22,671 nucleotides of DNA from Bremia lactucae (taxonomy: Eukaryota > Oomycota > Peronosporomycetes > Peronosporales > Peronosporaceae), in contig NC_090610.1 of NCBI RefSeq assembly GCF_004359215.1, forward strand, positions 8,677,082 to 8,699,752. The letters are read 5' to 3'. Positions 10,213 to 20,034 of the stretch are shown here, piece after piece. Below the pieces are notes generated by a model that was not told the origin of the DNA, did no database searches, and saw only the letters and a list, made by a program, of their open reading frames with translations. The position numbers and the translations under genes are program-made. Position 1 is the stretch's first letter. Every line of letters starts with the position of its first letter.

Positions 10213-10885
10213 CGGGATGTCCACGAGGAATACAGGCAGCGATACGAAAGTAAAAACTTTTTTATGGTTAGGGTTTCTATCAAACTTGATTCTCTCTTTG
10301 TAATTATTTTGCGTTGGCTAATTGATGTCAAACCACTCAAAATTAAACGAGGACTTAGCAACAGGTTATCTAGCAAAGCTTCTAAAGGGGTTCGCCCAGC
10401 AAGATCTTCCTTTTGTAATGCTTGCGTGATGTTGTCAACATATTTTGCTGTAGCACGGATGGATTGGTCATCTAATTGAAGCATTGATAAAATTGTTCTA
10501 GGAGAGACAGGAGCATTGTGAAGCGAAGCCACCTGCTGACGTGCAGTTTATCCAAGCCTGCGTACGGCAGAATATGCACTAAGGTGCACAAGGTCATGGT
10601 TGTGAGCGCCATTATATATTTTTAACGTCCAAGCTCTTTGCTCTTTACGCTGAAAAGGACACAAAGACACTTATGGCTTCGTTTCCTCGAATTGTCGGGG
10701 CCGTCTGGGTCATGATAAATACCAGCATTCTCCCATTTAAAAACCTTTACTCGCACTTCGTTCTCAGGACGATTTCCAGCTTTTCTGGACCGCACAACTT
10801 AAAATGGAAAGCCGTCAGGTAATACCGCGGTGCTAATGGCCTGTTCACCATCCTCAAGTGAGATCCATGTTGATTCCAGGAGGCT
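10213..10885 (-). pseudogene. MULE transposase fragment with FAR1-type N-terminus
   Basis: On the minus strand from about 10885, the translation has the FAR1/MULE layout: an LEDGEQAIS opening, a VKVFKWENAGIY.D segment, then Arg/Lys-rich sequence, CPFQRKEQRAWTLKIYNGAH followed by NHDL (the C..H.H zinc-binding tail), then VSPRTILSMLQL and an ITQALQKEDLAGRTPLEALL helix. In this family the domain binds element ends and the missing C-terminal part holds the DDE catalytic core. In-frame TAA codons lie at 10799-10801 and 10548-10550. The frame also slips near 10656-10660, and the coding sequence is cut off by the LTR at 10212. The assignment rests on pattern recognition of the HNH tail and surrounding blocks. 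Confidence 0.65.
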
Positions 10886-10904
10886 TATTATTTATATTTT
10901 TCAG

Positions 10905-11067
10905 GAAGGTGGATGATTGACGGTAGATTTTGATGTTGCTAGTCGTGCGCGGTGATTTCAACGTTGCTGATCGTGCACGAAGGTTTCGACGCTGATATAT
11001 TTAATGAGATGTGATAGGCTCTGGTTATGACTTTTGGTTGGCTAAAAAATGGATGGGTTGAGTTGAG
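10905..11067 (+). repeat. MULE terminal inverted repeat, right arm
   Basis: This is the inverted partner of 9543-9702. It begins just upstream of the first recognisable transposase codons, so transcription of the transposase probably started in or near this arm, as in other MULEs. Confidence 0.7.
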
Positions 11068-11522
11068 GAACTCCTTATATATCGAAGACATAAGCGAATT
11101 TCTAGTGTAAAGCAATTCGCCGTGATTGGACAGATATTGTTTATTCAGCCGAAAAATTAACGTTTTTAGTTCAAGTGTTTATTTCTCACTCATGAATAAC
11201 GATTAACTGAATACATAAATTTCTACCCAATACTAGAACACCTAAACGTATGTCAATCTTATATTTATTTGCGCGGTCTGGCACGTAGTATAAGCCAAAT
11301 TACACAGAAGATCTATGAAATGAGTCGCGCATTCGAAATCTGAATGTTGTGATATTACGTGACAAGCTTCCTCTCTCCAAAGTGAATAGATGGCCCACAG
11401 GTCTCGAATTGTGAGCCACCGAGCACCATCCCAGCCTCTGAATGTTTATTTCAACTCGCCATAAGAACATAGGCTGGAGATTTAGCTATGACCAAGATTT
11501 TTCTGTATTAAATTGAGAAATC
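11068..11522. other. Spacer between MULE and gypsy remnant
   Basis: The stretch is AT-rich with no supported gene. A minus-strand or plus-strand reverse transcriptase was looked for upstream of the RNase H remnant and only uninterpretable short frames were found, so the RT part of the gypsy element is lost or eroded beyond recognition. Confidence 0.4.
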
Positions 11523-13240
11523 CGAGATGCATCGGCCATAGCCCACACAACGCAAAGAATGAAGAGATGCTTGTCTTTCTTCGCGGAGTATAGCTTCTCC
11601 GTAGAATATTACCCCGGACGACTTAATGTTGTCGCTGGTGCGCTTTCGTGCCGGCCTAATTTTAATCCGGCTGCATCAACCAACAGTGTGGATAAGCCCA
11701 ATGCTTCAAAAAAAATTCAAGTGTTCCAACGTCAACATTACTTGAAAGCATTAATAAGCCTTTAAAAAAGCTTTTGAAGGTGTTACGTATTACCTCTTCA
11801 CAATAAACGTAAAATAATTGTTAACATTGTATCAATCTTCTTTAAATCGGTATGCAACACGCAAAAGTATACTGTAAAGTCATTGCTCTCACAGACCTCG
11901 TGTCGTCATTTTCACTCACAATTATTTGCAATTGCGCATCATGTATGAGTGTTACGATGCAAGAAATAGTGGGCATCTTGGACATAAGAAGACTTACCTC
12001 ATACTAAGTGTCGACTTCTTCTGGACTTGCCAGCATAAGTTCGCACGCAAGTACATAAGTGCTTACGAGGTTTGTCATCGCAAAAACCTAGTCCTTCCAT
12101 CCGTGCTCCTTTACAACCTCTACCTGTTCCAACAGAGTTGGCAGCTCGTATCGATGGACTTCGTCTTCGAATTTCCCGAAGGCGCTCACAAGAATAACGG
12201 TATTCTTGTTCTCGTAGATCGATTAAGCAAGATTGTTTATCTTTTTGCACTCCTGAAGTCGACCACAGCTAAAAATTGTGCTCATGTCTTTATCAACACG
12301 ATAGTTCGACAACATGGATTGAACCGTGAACTGATTTCAGATCGAGATCCCCGGCTTGCGGCAGAATTTGGGCAATCTGTTTTCCGTTCCATTGGACCAA
12401 GGTTGAAAATGCTAAGATCGAACCATCCTGAAACAGATGCTCAGACTGAACGTGCAAATCGTGTCCTCGAAAAACTACTTCGAGCAGACGTCTACTCTTC
12501 TAGAGCTGGAGTGAGTTTTTGCAGATGGCAGAGCTTGCCCTTAGCAATTCGGTGCATCCATCAATAAAGCATACATTATTCCTCGAAAAATGGCTTACGC
12601 AAGTTATGCATACCCACCTTGTTAGAGTGTAACTCTCGTTCAAGTGGGGGCTCGCTTGAGAAAAGCCAATGTGGCTCAAACTTATCACAAATTGACTCAC
12701 CAGTCAATGTCAAGGTTACCGATGTTAATATAATCAACATCGAAGAAAACAACGATAATAAAGATACCGATATACTCAGCATGCACAATGACGATACCAG
12801 GGAAAGCAATAACGTTCTCTCTGAAGATGAGATTATATCTTTGCAAAACGCACCTGGCTCACTTAAAATGATCGAGTCAGCACACAAATTCCTGCTGGAT
12901 CGAGAAGCAGTAAATTCGTTTCGTACAGGATTCTATCGCTGATGCGGTGCATTAACAGAGACAAAAATGTTGACTAAAATAAAAGATTAAACGCTCTTTC
13001 CATTAATGTTGACGATTTAGTCTTTGAATCCACGGTTAATCAATTTAGCATAAAGTGACGAATGTGAGCAAATATAAAGTTGCTGCCCGAGTATATCAGC
13101 CCGTCTCGTGTATTCCACCGTCAAGGCAATGCATACATGATCCATCTGCCTGAAGTGGGATGCGTGTGCATCCTATGAGGCTTCTTCCGGAAACGAATCG
13201 CACCGAAGCGTGCCTTTCGGAGGTAAGCGCGGAGATATTT
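11523..13240 (+). pseudogene. Decayed Ty3/gypsy pol: RNase H end, integrase, post-integrase
   Basis: 11523-11765 encodes the end of the RNase H domain (an AHTTQRM segment, then FFAEYSFSVEYYPGRLNVVA, typical of gypsy RT-RNase H). 11926-12567 encodes integrase. Its HHCC zinc site is damaged: GHLG and one C remain, but the first His is Tyr and the first Cys is Tyr. The DDE core is readable: SMDF (D78), SDRDP (D139) and TERANR (E175), with 35 residues between the last two. After about 12500 the frame jumps: AELALSNSVHPSIKHT continues in another frame. 12619-12942 returns to an open but poorly conserved frame. 13007-13170 encodes a KLLPEYISPSRVFHRQGNAY segment, the post-integrase region, with stops before it. 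Reverse transcriptase and gag are absent. No 3' LTR was recognised downstream. Confidence 0.8.
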
Positions 13241-13738
13241 CATGACGGACGAGGGGTAGCTCTGTCTTGAGAGCGACAGATGCATGTACAATTTATTGTG
13301 AAGAGAAGTATGTTAGCCGTTCTTTGGCACTTATAAACCCTTGCAAGATTTACGGTGACCTTTAAATAACGTTTCATGTATATCCTCTCTGTATTCCATA
13401 GAGAATTTATTTTGTTGCATACTTCGCCACACAAGATAATGAGCTGTGTACCTTTTCTCACTGATACGTATAAATAATTATGTTGTTGCAATCTTTGCCC
13501 CGTATAAAGAGCCGCGTGCCTTCCTTTCAATGGATTCTACGTAACAATTATGAATCCGACTTTTTAGTCACCAAATCTGCAGCGCATCGGATGTATTGAA
13601 TATTAACGGAAGAGTATAAAGAAGAAATGACATTAAATACTCATGAATAAAGCATAGATTAGAAGTATTGTAACACGCAACAAACGTATCATACTATCAA
13701 AAAAATAAATATAGCTATAAAACTGCATGAATAAATAC

Positions 13739-13757
13739 ATATATATATATATATATA
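13739..13757. repeat. (AT)n microsatellite
   Basis: About nine uninterrupted AT units in an AT-rich spacer. Confidence 0.9.
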
Positions 13758-14379
13758 CATCATACGTAAAGATTTAGCCCAAATTTTGTTGGCTTAACAG
13801 TTAACCTTTTTATCAAGATATATAACGCCTCTGTCCCACTCTTTTACATTGTGTGAGATCTCGCCATTTTGATATTATCCTCAATCATCTCTTATTGTCC
13901 ATATCATAATGCGCTCATCGGTAATGCTAGCATTTGGTGGCTATGTCAGGCTTTTGTTTTCTGACAGAGCGCATCTCGATGCATGTTTGAATAATGCGAA
14001 TGAGGCGCTAAGGGTTCTAAACGCTTCTCATTGTTTGATTGTTATTACGCGACAATGAGAAGTACAACACAAAGGCCGAGGCACGCAAGTGGGCTTAAGC
14101 TTTATCTCCTGGACGTCGTATTATACCAATAAGGTCTTGATAATTCGCCAATTAAGTGTTTAAAAGGCGTCGAAAACGACGTACTCAACCACAGTGTGAT
14201 CTCACTAAGCCCTCATAATGAGAAATCGTCTTAGAAATGTGACTACTAGCATAATGAACTCTCGAGACGTGATGACCCACTGGTCTTCAATGACCTTTTA
14301 AGGATGCGGCAAAAGTATGATTCACTGCCGAGCGCCGACCAGCTACACTGCGTCCAATGATATAGCACGGCCTTTGTAA

Positions 14380-14399
14380 TGGCCGACACGTGTCGGCCA
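14380..14399. repeat. Perfect 20-bp palindrome with CACGTG core
   Basis: TGGCCGACACGTGTCGGCCA equals its own reverse complement. The centre CACGTG is the G-box/E-box bound by bHLH and some bZIP factors in other eukaryotes. The nearest intact gene starts more than 1.4 kb away, so a regulatory role is unproven; it may be repeat-derived. Confidence 0.8.
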
Positions 14400-14523
14400 C
14401 CTGATATGATCTTTTCATGTTATTGCGAATCTAGTAATTAGCGTCTAAGTATGGCGTACTAAAAATGTATTAAACACGCATAGATTAATTAAGTTCAGCA
14501 ACCTCTTTGATCTGAAGCGGTAT

Positions 14524-14753
14524 ATGCTTCTCCAAAGCTTGCGCAGTGATCGCTAGAAGTCAGAAGCCTTCTGGAGGCACATACTGTTGGCACTAATTGC
14601 CGTGTGATTTCACGAATAAAAATACTCTTTCGTTTGGGCGAAATCTATGAGCTTGGCAACACTATGAGTCGTTTCTTTGATTCCGAAGAGCTAAGTGGCT
14701 CTTTGAGCCTATGACTTTTCCTTTGACTTAAGGAGCTAAGTAGTACCGCTACA
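14524..14753 (-). repeat. Second copy of the TGTAGCGG LTR-type repeat
   Basis: Read on the minus strand from 14753 it begins TGTAGCGGTACTACTTAGCT and follows the copy at 617-848 block by block over almost equal length (230 against 232 bases). The far end of the LTR is not recognisable here, so this is a truncated or diverged copy. Confidence 0.5.
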
Positions 14754-14894
14754 CTTTTGGCTATCAATATATCACTTCGCTAAGACGCCTAAGCCCTTCT
14801 ACATTTCTGTCCTTCGCGTTCGCTTGCCTTTACTTTGTTAAAAGTGATTATATCTAAAGCTTCTTGCTTTGTTCGCCGATAATCCTTCTCGGAG

Positions 14895-15120
14895 ACCGGG
14901 AGTGAGTGCTCTGATATGGGTGCGGTCACATTGTAACCCACCCTTGTGTATGAGATGTCCCTGAGGGCATTCACATAAGCGGGGATGACGGCTAGCTTCA
15001 TCCGTTACGCGAGGTATCTAGAAAGATACGCTCGCACTACATAGTGTTTATTTACAGAGATGACATTTTTGGATTGGTTAAAAATAGGAATTGATATTTA
15101 ATGCGATTAAATATAAATTA
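14895..15120 (+). repeat. Truncated LTR related to the 21044 gypsy LTR
   Basis: This aligns with about 21130-21350: shared blocks include CCCTTGTG, GATGACGGCTAGC, a GTTACGCGAGGTATCTA.AAAG block followed by ATACGCTCGCA, and ATTAAATATAAAT. The start and the final 220 bases of the LTR are missing. The conserved GCGAGGTATCT...AGATACGCTCGC hairpin is present at about 15007-15031. Confidence 0.7.
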
Positions 15121-15481
15121 TAAGAAGTACAAATAAATGACTACGCTTGCAGTTTTTTGTTTCGTGACATTTTATATTTACGGATTGTGCTCACGACGCG
15201 TAAACAGAATATTTGGTGTAGAAATATGCTTTACGATTTTTTTTGAAGCGCCATGGCGTCGCACAATAAGATTTATCTTTTATATTAAAGAGATGAAATC
15301 GCTGGTAGAGAGAAGCGAGCGCGTTATAAGCTTAAGCAGCAAAAATTAAATAAAAAGCACAGTAATGTTTACTGCGTTCGCGAAATAGCCGCAAAAAATT
15401 AATGGTGCTAAGCTTTTTAAGTGAAATAATATCACTTCAATATCGCGAGATACATACTAGAACGTGTATGTCGGGTGTTGT

Positions 15482-15846
15482 CTACAGCTTCATATCGGCG
15501 GATAGCGGTACAGGAACGTGCTTCTTGAGGTGTTGCACACGGTAGTTGAGTTTGTTTACCTGTTTCAAAAGGGCATCACGCTCACTGCGAGCTTCATCGC
15601 GCTCCTTGCGCAGCTGCTCCAAACTCGATCCTTCTTTCTGCATCGTTTCTAACGTCCGCAAAGAATATAAGCCCTTATCTTGTCACTAATGGTACGTGAG
15701 TAGCTCATGCTGGTCGCACCTCTTATAGCGCGAAGCTTTACCAACTGCTGCATCTGAAATTCTCGCAGGTCAGCGCCACTTACAGGGCCATCCACCTGCT
15801 TAAGCTCAGTTTCTACTCGTTTTTCCATGGAATCCATGCGACTCAT
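15482..15846 (-). CDS. Small two-exon coiled-coil protein, function unknown
   Basis: Exons are 15846-15720 and 15648-15482, giving 97 residues. The intron (15719-15649, 71 bases) starts GTGCGA and ends ACGTTAG. Removing it joins ...KLRAIR to ETMQKEGSS in phase and extends the protein to a TAG at 15482. Without splicing the frame ends after 65 codons in a less plausible tail. Residues 28-85 are charged and heptad-like (LEQLRKERDEARSERDALL, then KQVNKLNYRVQHLKKHV), so a parallel coiled coil is likely. There is no signal peptide or membrane segment. The start follows a CCACTTT initiator by 11 bases. The length and even charge pattern suggest a conserved adaptor-type protein, but I do not recognise the family. 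Confidence 0.75.
15649..15719 (-). other. Spliceosomal intron of the coiled-coil gene
   Basis: GT...AG, 71 bases, phase 1, a usual size for oomycete introns. Splicing restores a continuous amphipathic heptad pattern across the junction. Confidence 0.7.
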
Positions 15847-15856
15847 TACGCTCTAC

Positions 15857-15863
15857 AAAGTGG
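15857..15863 (-). promoter_or_regulatory. Oomycete-type initiator (CCACTTT)
   Basis: Read on the minus strand, CCACTTT sits 11-17 bases before the ATG at 15846. It is the same heptamer as that before the secreted-protein gene at 1268 and fits YCAYTYY. Confidence 0.5.
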
Positions 15864-16660
15864 TAAACAAGCACGCAATTGGATGTGAGCTCGTAGCACT
15901 TCGAGATGAAAAATATACTGTTGATTAAAGCCTGTGTCTCTCATACGTTGAGGTCCTTGTGGACTTGTTCTAGGTCCTACATTATTCATAAAGAGTTAAG
16001 TCACGTAGCACGTGATTAGAGTTGCTCGAGAGCGGTGGACAGGATGTTCCGTATGCACCTTGGAGCTCGTCATTTTAATTTATCTTGAGTGGCGTCATCT
16101 ACATAAATTTCGACAGAATTTATGTATTAAATAAGTGCTTTCAAACATTTCACTTGGCAAAACTATTGCAAACTCGATAAAGTCTTAGTAAATTAATTGT
16201 TACCATTTTTATTTTGGTTAGGTATGGATTTCTACCATTGCAACAGCCAAAAACTGAGTAAATTCTTCGTACTTGGCAAGCTCGACAGGAAGCTAGAAAG
16301 GATGCGTCAACTAGCGAGAGATTATTTGTATATGGACTTACTAGCGAATAGTGAGAAGACTTATCAATACATCGCATTCTATTTGCGAGACTAACAACGA
16401 GTGTGCATCAAAGTGACGGGTGAGGCCTTTTCATACGCGTGGTCAATTGTGCAAAGGTCTCGTATATCTCAACCTATCGCTTTATTAACAATGTACATAG
16501 TGACTGCTAAATTTATGTCGCAGTACACTTTTTAATACCAAGAGTTTTTTTCTTACAATTTGGCGGAGAAAAAAACGTTGACGATTTTGTTTGCGTATTT
16601 ATATTAAATCTAGTATAAAAGGGTAACGTTTCCAACCAATTCCATCAGAAGTGCCTGTTC
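15864..16660. other. Intergenic spacer between the coiled-coil and bZIP genes
   Basis: A plus-strand frame at 16224-16394 would encode a 56-residue helical, basic peptide, but it has no recognised domain, no initiator and an equally open antisense frame, so it is not called. The part nearest 16660 should hold the 3' UTR of the bZIP gene; the part nearest 15864 should hold the promoter of the coiled-coil gene. Confidence 0.4.
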
Positions 16661-17749
16661 CTAAAATAAACCCATCGACACTCTCCGCGAATGAAAAAGT
16701 ATCGTCGCTACGTCCTTGAGACTTCCAAGCACTCGAAACAAAGGCGTCGTCAAGTCGATAGTAGCCTCAAGACGCACCACTCGATCGCTGTCGTCATCAA
16801 ACAGAAAGTGAAAAGAGCAATCGCATTCTAGTCGCTGACCCAACAGCCGCTCATACAACAATTCCCGTTTGATTTCATGGGTTGCTTCCTTTACTGTCTC
16901 TTCTTTTTGAAAAAAGACGTGTTGCAGAGTGATCTCTGTGATTGTCAAGTTTATTCTCGCACGGGCAGCCATGATATCAGATGTGACGCGTTCAATGCGC
17001 TGCAGCTGTACGCGTGGGCTCCCAAAGGACTGCGAAAACCACAGTAGGTGCTCCAGCAATGTAGGAACGCCTCGGAGTTCTCCCATTGCCGCATCTTGGG
17101 CAAATGATCCCTTCAAAATGCCCAAAATGGTTCGCGCTTCCGCATGGTGAATCATTTCGTGAGTGCTGGTCATGCACCACGGATATCGAAAGGTAGTATC
17201 GAACAGTCGAAAAACTTCCGATACAGTATTCCATGAGCTCTGATTGCTCTTTTCAAGAGACGCTAAGACCCGATACCGACGTCGTAGCATCGTCATCTCC
17301 TCTTGCAACTGCTCGGCGCTCCTCTTTAGCTGCTGCTCTGCGTTCCTCTGCTTGTCACGATATCGCGCCTGGTTGGTCCGGCATTGTTCTCGGCGGCGAA
17401 TCTTGTGAGCTTTTTCACACAAGCGCTCGTAAATTTTTAAAGTTTCTGAAACGTTGTTTATCTGTCGTCGATCTACCGGCGAATATGTCGACGCTTCAGC
17501 ACAAGGTTGCGTAGAGCAATCGGTAGCCGAGTTGCTTAAATTTAATAGATTTAAAGTCCTGACGCGAAAGTCACCTTGCTTATCCAAAAAACTGAGTTTA
17601 TCGGACGCATCTTTCGGACCTTTTGAGGCCAGAAAAGGTGTCGTTGGCCAATAAGCTTTGGTATGGAGGTGGTGTGCGAGCTTTTGTTGATACATCAAGC
17701 TCATGAGGTTGTCATCCACGGGCCTTGGTGCAAAAGGATAGCGGCTCAT
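16661..17749 (-). CDS. Oomycete-type bZIP transcription factor
   Basis: A single-exon gene for 362 residues, a nuclear DNA-binding regulator by family. The basic region is at residues 117-134 (IRRREQCRTNQARYRDKQ), followed directly by a leucine-zipper-like coil (about 138-165; L141, L148, L155 with M152 nearby). In canonical bZIPs the core is N-x7-R. Here the N position is Cys123 and the Arg is R131, the Cys variant described for oomycete bZIPs, which implies altered base contacts. The C-terminal 200 residues begin with a SEVFRLFDTTFRYPW segment and form a conserved-looking, non-zipper domain common in oomycete bZIPs, of unknown role. The N-terminal 100 residues are low in recognisable motifs. 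The ATG at 17749 is the first in frame. No lesion is visible, and the ORF is longer than a minimal bZIP. Confidence 0.9.
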   Translation of the reverse strand: MSRYPFAPRPVDDNLMSLMYQQKLAHHLHTKAYWPTTPFLASKGPKDASDKLSFLDKQGDFRVRTLNLLNLSNSATDCSTQPCAEASTYSPVDRRQINNVSETLKIYERLCEKAHKIRRREQCRTNQARYRDKQRNAEQQLKRSAEQLQEEMTMLRRRYRVLASLEKSNQSSWNTVSEVFRLFDTTFRYPWCMTSTHEMIHHAEARTILGILKGSFAQDAAMGELRGVPTLLEHLLWFSQSFGSPRVQLQRIERVTSDIMAARARINLTITEITLQHVFFQKEETVKEATHEIKRELLYERLLGQRLECDCSFHFLFDDDSDRVVRLEATIDLTTPLFRVLGSLKDVATILFHSRRVSMGLF

Positions 17750-17843
17750 TAATATGTGGTGAAAGCTTGCGAGTCAGCAAGCGTTTTCTGTTTTAAAAGC
17801 CTTTCGGAAGCTTTGTCGTGAAAAGGAGCTCGGAACTAAGCTA

Positions 17844-18287
17844 GAATCTGGTGATTATTACCGGTAGCAATTGGTGTGTGCCTTGACGGAAATCATGGTC
17901 TTGTTGTAGTTGTTCGATATTAGTGACTGTAAAATGTGACACCGAAATGTCGTTCCATCTAAATCGCCAGTTTGTCAGGAAGTGGCTCATCACAGAATGA
18001 TCAACACGACCACTATTCTTATAATCATGTCTTTGTTTTGATTTTGCTTCGTCAGTTCTCTAGACAGGTGGACACGATTGCAAATCTAGGAGAATATTTT
18101 TACACACGACCTTCATATACTTTTCATTGATCGATTGAAATACTTCTCGAAAGTCAACCTTCTTGCGGGCCATATTGTTTGATAGGAAGCAGACGGCAGA
18201 TATTTTAAGTACGGGTATATTCGTGACCATTCGCTGTCGCAGTAACTGGAAATGACGAAAATGAAGTTTCTGCGTCCTGCATTGTAT
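17844..18287 (-). other. Possible eroded coding remnant upstream of the bZIP gene
   Basis: The minus frame from 18287 to the TAG at 17841-17843 is open for about 148 codons except for one TAG at 18060-18062. It includes an ATG at 18173 and segments such as ARKKVDFREVFQSINEKYMK and VMSHFLTNWRFRWND. A second minus frame is also open over about 70 codons around 18140-18330 (a CDSEWSRIYPYLKYLP segment), so the true frame is uncertain. I recognise no family. It could be a broken gene, two overlapping chance frames, or 5' sequence of the bZIP locus. Confidence 0.25.
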
Positions 18288-19806
18288 TTAGCAGCGTGCT
18301 GATCGCAAACGAAAACGCTCTTTTATGTTTTAGTCTGTTTTTGAAGCCTTTGCGATGAGGACAGCTTCGCAATTCGTCTCTTTATCAAACTGATTTGAAA
18401 GTTTCCGCGCACGCCAGTCACGTTCTACAGCCCAATTCATTGAGATATTCAGAAAATTATTTACCGTACGTGATACATTTCAAACTGCTTGCTGGGATTG
18501 CAAACCAATAATAGAAATTTATCTTTCGCAAAAGATACTAGATTAATGGACGACAGTGACAGTTATTGCCTCCTACAGCAAAACTTTGAGATTTAGCACT
18601 TTGAAGGAAACGATGTAATTAAGTACTCGGGTTCGTCTGTGCTTTGACAGAAAGTTTACTGAGCAACCCATTAGAATATTGTAAAACTTGAACTTATTCA
18701 GGTAAATGATTTGCGGCCAGCTTGTTGGCTATATATGATTTAATGAATGCCACTGTGGCATAATCTTTATGCAATTGTTAATTAGCATATTTAATTTAGA
18801 GACCCCGAAGAAAAATATATTTTTAATGACATAGCATGCTTCTTTGTAAAAATCGTTATTTATTTCTTAAATCCTTGTGCAATACTAGAACATTGGCGTT
18901 GAAGCAGATTTTTAGCCTTGTATTTGGTAAGGACTACCTTATTATTCCAATCGTAATCGAATTTTATCTCATTTGCAATTTGAGTATTAAATTATAAGGA
19001 CTCATATGGTAATCGAGACCACTATTTTAATATGTTCACGTCTCAGAAAACAATTTTCCTGTCGTTTGCCGAATGAAACTACCGGAGATGCGATAGATGA
19101 AAGCTTCTAATGTTCTGCGACCAGCAAATACCAATTGAATCAGAAAATTGCAAAACGGAACTTGACTGTTGAAGTCAAAACAGCTGACAGAAAAGGGATG
19201 TATTTTCATTGTTGTAAGAATTATCTGCCAAGGAAACCGATTATTCGGCATTTCACGCATTACTACGTATGGTCAGCGATGCCATTCATAACTTGCTTCC
19301 TTGACTGTAGTCTTGCAATGCTATCGTCTCAAAAATTTTGCCGTATTGGATTAAGCAGGGACACTTTTGAAAGCCAGATTGTTTAATTACTAAATCAAGT
19401 GCACGTCCTGCTTATTTGCACTCGCTTTTTGCACCTACGTTATGTTGCGACTCATTTTGGTGCAGCTATCCCCGCCGCTGTATCTTTTGGCGGTATGTAT
19501 TGGACATTGACTCGTGCATTGACGTTCGTAACCTTGTTTAAAGCACCTATCTGCGTACAACAGAGGTCCTGTCGTGCGCCAGGACCCGAGCATTCGCCTC
19601 ACGGACATACAGAGGCTGAATCGATAAGCAAACAGGCACTATCAAAGCTCGTGTGACGACTCAAATACAAACTTGGACGAATCTGCGTGGCTCCCATTAG
19701 AATTATTGAAATTCTTATGGGACTCTCCTCGGTTTGTGTTAATAAAATAAAAACTACAGATCAAAAATGACAACAATTAAGAGGAATAACTGTTTTAAAG
19801 GGTTGG
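18288..19806. other. AT-rich spacer without a confident gene
   Basis: 18288-18430 (minus) may extend the eroded coding remnant next to it. From 19109 to 19656 a plus frame is open for about 180 codons apart from a TAA at 19384-19386, but it lacks a recognised domain and an antisense frame is open at 19036-19260. The rest (18430-19100) shows nothing I can support. Confidence 0.35.
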
Positions 19807-19871
19807 TCATGTTAATGTGAGGATGCAATTGCAACCAGGATGGTTGCAATTGCATCCTCACATTAACATGA
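19807..19871. repeat. Perfect 31-bp inverted repeat (hairpin, 3-nt loop)
   Basis: Arms 19807-19837 and 19841-19871 are exact reverse complements (outer TCATGTTAATGTGAGG, inner CAATTGCAACCA) around a GGA loop. A perfect arm of this length with almost no loop is a strong fold-back. It could form a cruciform or, if transcribed, a small-RNA-precursor-like hairpin. Confidence 0.95.
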
Positions 19872-20034
19872 TCGTATCAAAGCCTAATACCAAATGCTCG
19901 TTTCTGCGGGTACTCAGAAAGACCAAATACTTGGAAAGTGTTACAGCAGGTGTCCTATTCGTGGTCATTAACCTGCAAATGATCTGTGAACCCACCGCCA
20001 CGATAAAACATTTTCATTTTTCCGCAAAATTTCT

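Larger units (their letters stand above)
9543..11067. mobile_element. Non-autonomous MULE (Mutator-like element) with nested LTR
   Basis: Long terminal inverted repeats bound this element: the left arm 9543-9702 is the reverse complement, with scattered mismatches, of the right arm 10905-11067. Shared blocks include GATGTTGCTAGTCGT, GATCGTGCAC and ATGGATGGG. Arms of about 160 bases around a FAR1-type transposase fragment are typical of MULEs. The interior is deleted: only the start of the transposase (10213-10885, minus) and a 55-base remnant (9703-9757) survive. A 455-base solo LTR lies between them. I could not find a convincing 9-bp target duplication at the outer ends. Confidence 0.75.
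13241..14523. other. Gene-poor, repeat-eroded spacer
   Basis: No gene is supported. The 96-codon minus frame at 13240-13530 has no recognisable domain and lies where the tail of the gypsy element would be. An (AT)n microsatellite lies at 13739-13757, a hairpin with perfect 11-base arms at 14024-14062 (CTTCTCATTGT / ACAATGAGAAG), and a 20-base palindrome at 14380-14399. Confidence 0.4.

Noticed and set aside
13240..13530. 96-codon minus frame
   Set aside because: Located in the tail of the gypsy remnant, no recognisable motif.
16224..16394. 56-codon plus frame (LDRKLERMRQLARDYLYMDL segment)
   Set aside because: Helical and basic, faintly like the end of an oomycete effector, but no signal peptide, no RxLR motif and an antisense open frame; not enough support.
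17760..17775. TGACTC, an AP-1-like half-site, just upstream of the bZIP ATG
   Set aside because: A single imperfect 6-mer is expected by chance; autoregulation is not supported.
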